NCBI GenBank assembly: GCA_045631225.1
Contig: JAZQUG010000023.1
Location: 1 to 63,822 of the forward strand
DNA from: Fimenecus sp045631225
Lineage (GTDB): Bacteria > Bacillota > Clostridia > Oscillospirales > Acutalibacteraceae
DNA: 63,822 nt
Reading direction: 5' to 3'
Shown here: positions 60,363-63,822 of the stretch, piece after piece
How positions within the stretch are numbered: position 1 is the stretch's first letter
How the letters are laid out: every line of letters starts with the position of its first letter
Program-made: the position numbers and the translations under genes
Notes under the pieces: generated by a model
Seen by the model: the letters and a program-made list of their open reading frames with translations, nothing else
What the model was told of the DNA's origin: nothing
Database searches by the model: none

Positions 60363-62996
60363 TTACTTAATCATTGATTCAAGGATTTCCTTAGCTGACA
60401 TCAAAGCGTCGTCAATCTTTGAAATATCCTTACCACCAGCCATAGCCATATCAGGTTTGCCGCCACCTGAACCACCGGCAATTTTAGCTACTTCACGAAC
60501 AATATTACCTGCGTGTGCACCGTTTGCGATTGCATCTTTACCACAAGCACAAGCAAATGAAGCAGTACCTTTTTCTGCATTTGAACCTGCAATAACAGCA
60601 ACTGTATTCGGTGCAGAATCTCTTGCAGTTTCAGCCATAGAACGAAGACCATTAGCATCAAGCTCACCTGCGTAGTAAACAACTAGCTGAACACCTTTAA
60701 CATCAACTGCACCTGCCATAATACCTGCAGTCTTAAATGAGTTGATTTCTGCCTTGAGCTTTTCAATTTCCTTTTCCTTTGTCTTAAGGTCGTTTGCAAT
60801 TGCAACTGCTTTCTGTGGAAGTGCAGATACATTGCCTACCTTAAAGCTTTCTGCAGTAGCGAAAAGAAGTTCATTCTTTTCATCAATATATTTAAGAACA
60901 TTCTTACCTGTTACAGCCTGAATTCTACGAACACCTGCTGCAACTGATGATTCGGAAACAATCTTGAAAAGACCGATTTTGCCTGTATTATCAACGTGAG
61001 TACCACCGCAAAGTTCTGTTGAGAAATCACCTGCTTTAACAACACGGACAACATCACCGTACTTTTCACCGAAAAGTGCCATAGCACCCATTGCTTTCGC
61101 TTCATCAATAGGCATTTCTTTTATAAGCATTGATGTTGCATTAAGAATTTCTTCATTTACAAGGTTTTCAACTGTTTTAAGTTCATCACCTGTCATACCT
61201 GTGAAATGAGTAAAGTCGAAACGAACTTCATTACCATCTACAAGCTGACCAGCCTGTTCAACATGAGTACCGAGAACAGTACGGAGTGCTGCCTGAAGAA
61301 GATGTGCAGCAGTATGATTTCTCATAATTGCTTTTCTGTTTTCCTCATTATATGTTGTAACTGCTGTGTCACCAACCTTAACAGCATCACCACTAAGTGT
61401 ACCATGATGAAGCACAACACCATCAGCATCCTTTGTTGTGTTAGTTACTTCAAATGTACTGTCACCGATTGCGATAACACCAGTATCCCCTACCTGTCCG
61501 CCACTTTCAGCGTAGAAGGATGTCTTATCAAGAACGAGAATTGCATCTCCTGCTTCAACAAAATCTTTTCTTTCACCATCACTGACGAGTGCTACAACAG
61601 TAGCATCTGTGTTGTTTTCTGTATATCCTGTAAATTCAGTTTTTGCAATATCTTTAAATGAAACACCACTGTTTCTCCAGTCTGTTTCAGCACCGTCACG
61701 CTTAACTGACTTTGCTTTCATTCTTGCTTCTTCAACAAATTTCTTAAATGATTCTTCATCAACTGTCATATTGTTTTCAGCAACGATTTCTTTTGTAAGG
61801 TCAATTGGGAAACCAAATGTATCCTGAAGCTTGAAAGCATCTTCACCTGAAAGAACATTGTCCTTTGAGTTTGCCATCATTTCATTGAGAAGACCAAGAC
61901 CTGAGTCAATTGTCTTATAGAAGCTTTCTTCTTCCATTGCGATAACTTTCTTGATATAGTCCTGCTTTTCAACAAGGTTCGGATATGCATTTGCATTTTC
62001 CTTGATTACTGTTTCACAAACTTCAGCGAGGAATGGTCTGTCGATACCGATAAGTCTGCCGTGACGAGCTGCACGACGGAGAAGACGACGAAGAACATAA
62101 CCACGACCACTGTTTGATGGAAGAACACCGTCCGAAACCATAAATGTTGTACTACGGATATGGTCAGTGATAACACGAAGTGAAATATCCTTTTTAGCAT
62201 CCTTATGATACTCAATGCCTGAAATATCGATAATATGCTTCATAATATTCTGAACTGTATCAACCTCAAAGAGATTGTCAACATCCTGCATAATACAAGC
62301 AAGACGTTCAAGACCCATACCTGTATCAATATTAGGCTTTGCAAGACGAGTATAGTTGTTGTTACCATCATTTTCAAACTGTGTGAAAACAAGGTTCCAA
62401 ACTTCGATAAATCTGTCGCATTCACAACCTACTTTACAGTCAGGACTGCCACAACCCTTTGAAGGACCACGGTCAAAGTAGATTTCTGAACAAGGGCCAC
62501 AAGGACCTGCACCATGCTCCCAGAAGTTATCTTCCTTACCAAAACGAACCATATGTGATGGGTCAACGCCTACTTCTTTAGTCCAGATGTCATAAGCTTC
62601 ATCATCTTCAAGATAAACGCTGACATAAAGAAGTTCTTCAGGGATTTCAAGAACCTTTGTGAAAAATTCCCAAGCCCATGCAGTTGCTTCATGCTTGAAA
62701 TAATCACCGAATGAGAAGTTGCCGAGCATCTCGAAATATGTTCCGTGACGAGCAGTTTTACCAACATTCTCAATATCAGGTGTACGGATACATTTCTGGC
62801 AAGTAGTTACACGCTTTTTAGGAGGTGTAACCTCACCTGTAAAGTATTTTTTCATTGGTGTCATACCTGCGTTGATAAGAAGAATACTCTTATCACCCTG
62901 AGGTACGAGTGAAAAGCTTGGAAGTCGCAAATGTTCCTTACTTTCAAAGAAAGCAAGGTATTTTTCTCTTAATTCATTAAGTCCTGTCCATTTCAT
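60363..62996 (-). CDS. alaS: Alanine-tRNA ligase
   Basis: 877 residues, full length. Class II catalytic domain (KYFTGEVTPPKKRVTTCQKCIRTPDIENVG, NSGRGYVLRRLLRRAARHGR), editing domain with zinc ligands HTAAHLLQAALR and CGGTHVDNTGKIG, and the C-Ala domain ending GGSGGGKPDMAMAGGKD. ATG 62996 follows AGGAG. First gene of a five-gene operon with hinT, comEC, holA and rnmV. No T-box: its consensus promoter leaves a leader of only ~30 nt. Confidence 0.97.
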   Translation of the reverse strand: MKWTGLNELREKYLAFFESKEHLRLPSFSLVPQGDKSILLINAGMTPMKKYFTGEVTPPKKRVTTCQKCIRTPDIENVGKTARHGTYFEMLGNFSFGDYFKHEATAWAWEFFTKVLEIPEELLYVSVYLEDDEAYDIWTKEVGVDPSHMVRFGKEDNFWEHGAGPCGPCSEIYFDRGPSKGCGSPDCKVGCECDRFIEVWNLVFTQFENDGNNNYTRLAKPNIDTGMGLERLACIMQDVDNLFEVDTVQNIMKHIIDISGIEYHKDAKKDISLRVITDHIRSTTFMVSDGVLPSNSGRGYVLRRLLRRAARHGRLIGIDRPFLAEVCETVIKENANAYPNLVEKQDYIKKVIAMEEESFYKTIDSGLGLLNEMMANSKDNVLSGEDAFKLQDTFGFPIDLTKEIVAENNMTVDEESFKKFVEEARMKAKSVKRDGAETDWRNSGVSFKDIAKTEFTGYTENNTDATVVALVSDGERKDFVEAGDAILVLDKTSFYAESGGQVGDTGVIAIGDSTFEVTNTTKDADGVVLHHGTLSGDAVKVGDTAVTTYNEENRKAIMRNHTAAHLLQAALRTVLGTHVEQAGQLVDGNEVRFDFTHFTGMTGDELKTVENLVNEEILNATSMLIKEMPIDEAKAMGAMALFGEKYGDVVRVVKAGDFSTELCGGTHVDNTGKIGLFKIVSESSVAAGVRRIQAVTGKNVLKYIDEKNELLFATAESFKVGNVSALPQKAVAIANDLKTKEKEIEKLKAEINSFKTAGIMAGAVDVKGVQLVVYYAGELDANGLRSMAETARDSAPNTVAVIAGSNAEKGTASFACACGKDAIANGAHAGNIVREVAKIAGGSGGGKPDMAMAGGKDISKIDDALMSAKEILESMIK

Positions 62997-63032
62997 ACAG
63001 ACTACTCCTATTTTATAAAAATTATCTTATAA

Positions 63033-63061
63033 ATTATACAATTATATGGGTTGAATGTCAA
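63033..63061 (-). promoter_or_regulatory. Consensus promoter of the alaS operon
   Basis: Minus-strand TTGACA (63061-63056), 17-bp spacer, TATAAT (63038-63033); start near 63026. Confidence 0.85.
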
Positions 63062-63123
63062 TAAAAAATGTATTTATAATTCAGCGTCGCAGACCCTCAA
63101 TTATTCATTATTCATTAAGTTTT

Positions 63124-63176
63124 CTCTCCCTCAGTCTTTTTCTGCGAAAAAGACAGCTCCCTCGTCAGAGGGAGCC
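63124..63176. repeat. Half copy of the dispersed inverted-repeat element
   Basis: Right-hand half only: CTCTCCCTCAG, inner hairpin GTCTTTTTC-TGC-GAAAAAGAC, outer hairpin GCTCCCTCGTCAGAGGGAGC. No left half adjoins it. Confidence 0.8.
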
Positions 63177-63228
63177 AAATAACAACTTTGCGAATTATAT
63201 TTTAATAGGACACTTTATTTTTGAGCAG

Positions 63229-63308
63229 ATTTTTTCGTTAGACTAGGCACGACATCGAAGGAATATGCGGATATTTCGAGATGGCGTAACGCAGTATCAC
63301 GGAAAATA
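63229..63308. repeat. Long imperfect inverted repeat between fhs and alaS
   Basis: Left arm 63229-63267 (TTTTTTCGTTAGACTAGGCA onward) and right arm 63271-63308 are imperfect complements over nearly 40 bp. It lies just after the fhs stop and may act as its terminator or be another small non-coding repeat. With the half repeat and the alaS promoter, it accounts for the 320-bp gene-free stretch 62997-63319. Confidence 0.6.
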
Positions 63309-63319
63309 TGCCAAAAAGA

Positions 63320-63822
63320 TTAGAAGAGTCCGTCGATTTTGCCGTCGCTGTCCACATCAATTTTGTATGCTGCTGGAGCTTTTGGAAGTCCAGGCATTGT
63401 CATAATGTCACCTGTAAGACAAACGATAAAGCCTGCACCTGCACTGAGTTTTACTTCACGAACAGTCATCATAAAGTTTTCAGGCTTACCAAGTTTTGTT
63501 GGGTCGTCTGACAATGAATACTGTGTCTTTGCAACACAAACAGGGAGCTTGTCCTGACCGAGTGATTCAATATCCTTGATTGCCTTTTCAGCAGCTGCTG
63601 TGAAAATTACGCCGTCAGCACGGTAAATTTCCTTTGCGATTGTGTTAAGTTTTTCTTTAATTGGAAGCTGTTCATCATAAAGAGGTGCAAAATCTGCTTT
63701 GCCTTCGTCAATAACTGCGCATACTTTCTCTGCAAGGTCCATACCACCTTCGCCACCTTTAGCGAAAACTTCTGCAAGGGAAACAGGCACTTGCATTTCT
63801 TCACAGAATTCCTTGATGTAAG
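63320..63822 (-). CDS. fhs: Formate-tetrahydrofolate ligase, C-terminal part (5' end outside window)
   Basis: About 166 residues of the C-terminus. KTQYSLSDDPTKLGKPENF, AGAGFIVCLTGDIMTMPGLPKAP and the ending DGKIDGLF are diagnostic of Fhs, which makes 10-formyl-tetrahydrofolate in one-carbon metabolism or the Wood-Ljungdahl methyl branch. The frame is open to the window edge (YIKEFCEEMQVPVSLAEVF), so the gene continues upstream. Confidence 0.95.
   Translation of the reverse strand, partial: YIKEFCEEMQVPVSLAEVFAKGGEGGMDLAEKVCAVIDEGKADFAPLYDEQLPIKEKLNTIAKEIYRADGVIFTAAAEKAIKDIESLGQDKLPVCVAKTQYSLSDDPTKLGKPENFMMTVREVKLSAGAGFIVCLTGDIMTMPGLPKAPAAYKIDVDSDGKIDGLF

Noticed and set aside
62997..63032. 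T-box riboswitch before alaS
   Set aside because: The consensus promoter leaves only about 30 nt of leader, with no T-box sequence or specifier stem.

Overview
The window reads as a chromosomal segment of a low-GC, anaerobic member of the Clostridia, most likely Oscillospirales/Ruminococcaceae-like. The supporting signs are Gram-positive type promoters and strong GGAGG ribosome binding sites, an L21-Prp-L27 operon with the Firmicutes-type cleavable L27 N-terminus, RNase M5, a GlgC/GlgD pair, an Fe-S flavoenzyme of the Old Yellow Enzyme type, formate-tetrahydrofolate ligase, a DUF4080-type radical SAM protein, and the dispersed palindromic repeats common in gut Clostridia. No rRNA, tRNA, prophage or CRISPR array was seen. 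The assignment is an inference from gene content only.

Layout. 1-6912: rpoBC on the minus strand (rpoC cut by the window start) with a consensus promoter and a ~180-nt leader. 6957-11294: a DUF815 ATPase and a GH2 beta-galactosidase. 11371-14659: membrane-anchored metallophosphoesterase, small XRE regulator, secreted alpha/beta-hydrolase-like protein. 14932-19780: enoate-reductase-like flavoenzyme, a lipoprotein and a secreted ceramidase-like protein. 20063-24968: a small biosynthetic-looking locus of a free-standing adenylating enzyme, a free-standing condensation-domain protein, two carrier proteins and an Ntn amidohydrolase, with paired palindromic operators at its promoter and a possible small RNA between the two carrier genes. 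25032-32306: B12-binding radical SAM protein, M20 peptidase plus YfcC-type transporter, and two tandem paralogous secreted proteins of unknown function. 32518-38348: glycogen operon glgB-glgC-glgD-glgA. 38614-47117: complete arginine operon argG-argH-argC-argJ-argB-argD-argF, interrupted by a DUF559 gene. 47485-63822: aminotransferase, ribosomal protein operon with Prp, a membrane protein, endonuclease III, redox genes, acyl-CoA synthetase, an alaS-hinT-comEC-holA-rnmV operon, and the end of fhs.

The two most interesting items are these. (1) A 444-bp unit inside the arg operon (41616-42059) in which a DUF559 nuclease-like gene lies between inverted copies of a dispersed repeat. The repeat supplies the gene's ribosome binding site and its last ~18 codons. 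'Empty' versions with the two repeat halves brought together lie at 26726-26829 and 33975-34084. This looks like an autonomous/non-autonomous mobile-repeat pair comparable to RAYT/REP. (2) The split NRPS-like adenylation/condensation/carrier/acylase locus, which appears to make or modify an acyl-amide-type product and has its own double operator.

Most other genes are housekeeping. Many starts were moved from the longest open frame to the codon that follows a good ribosome binding site; the reason is given in each entry.
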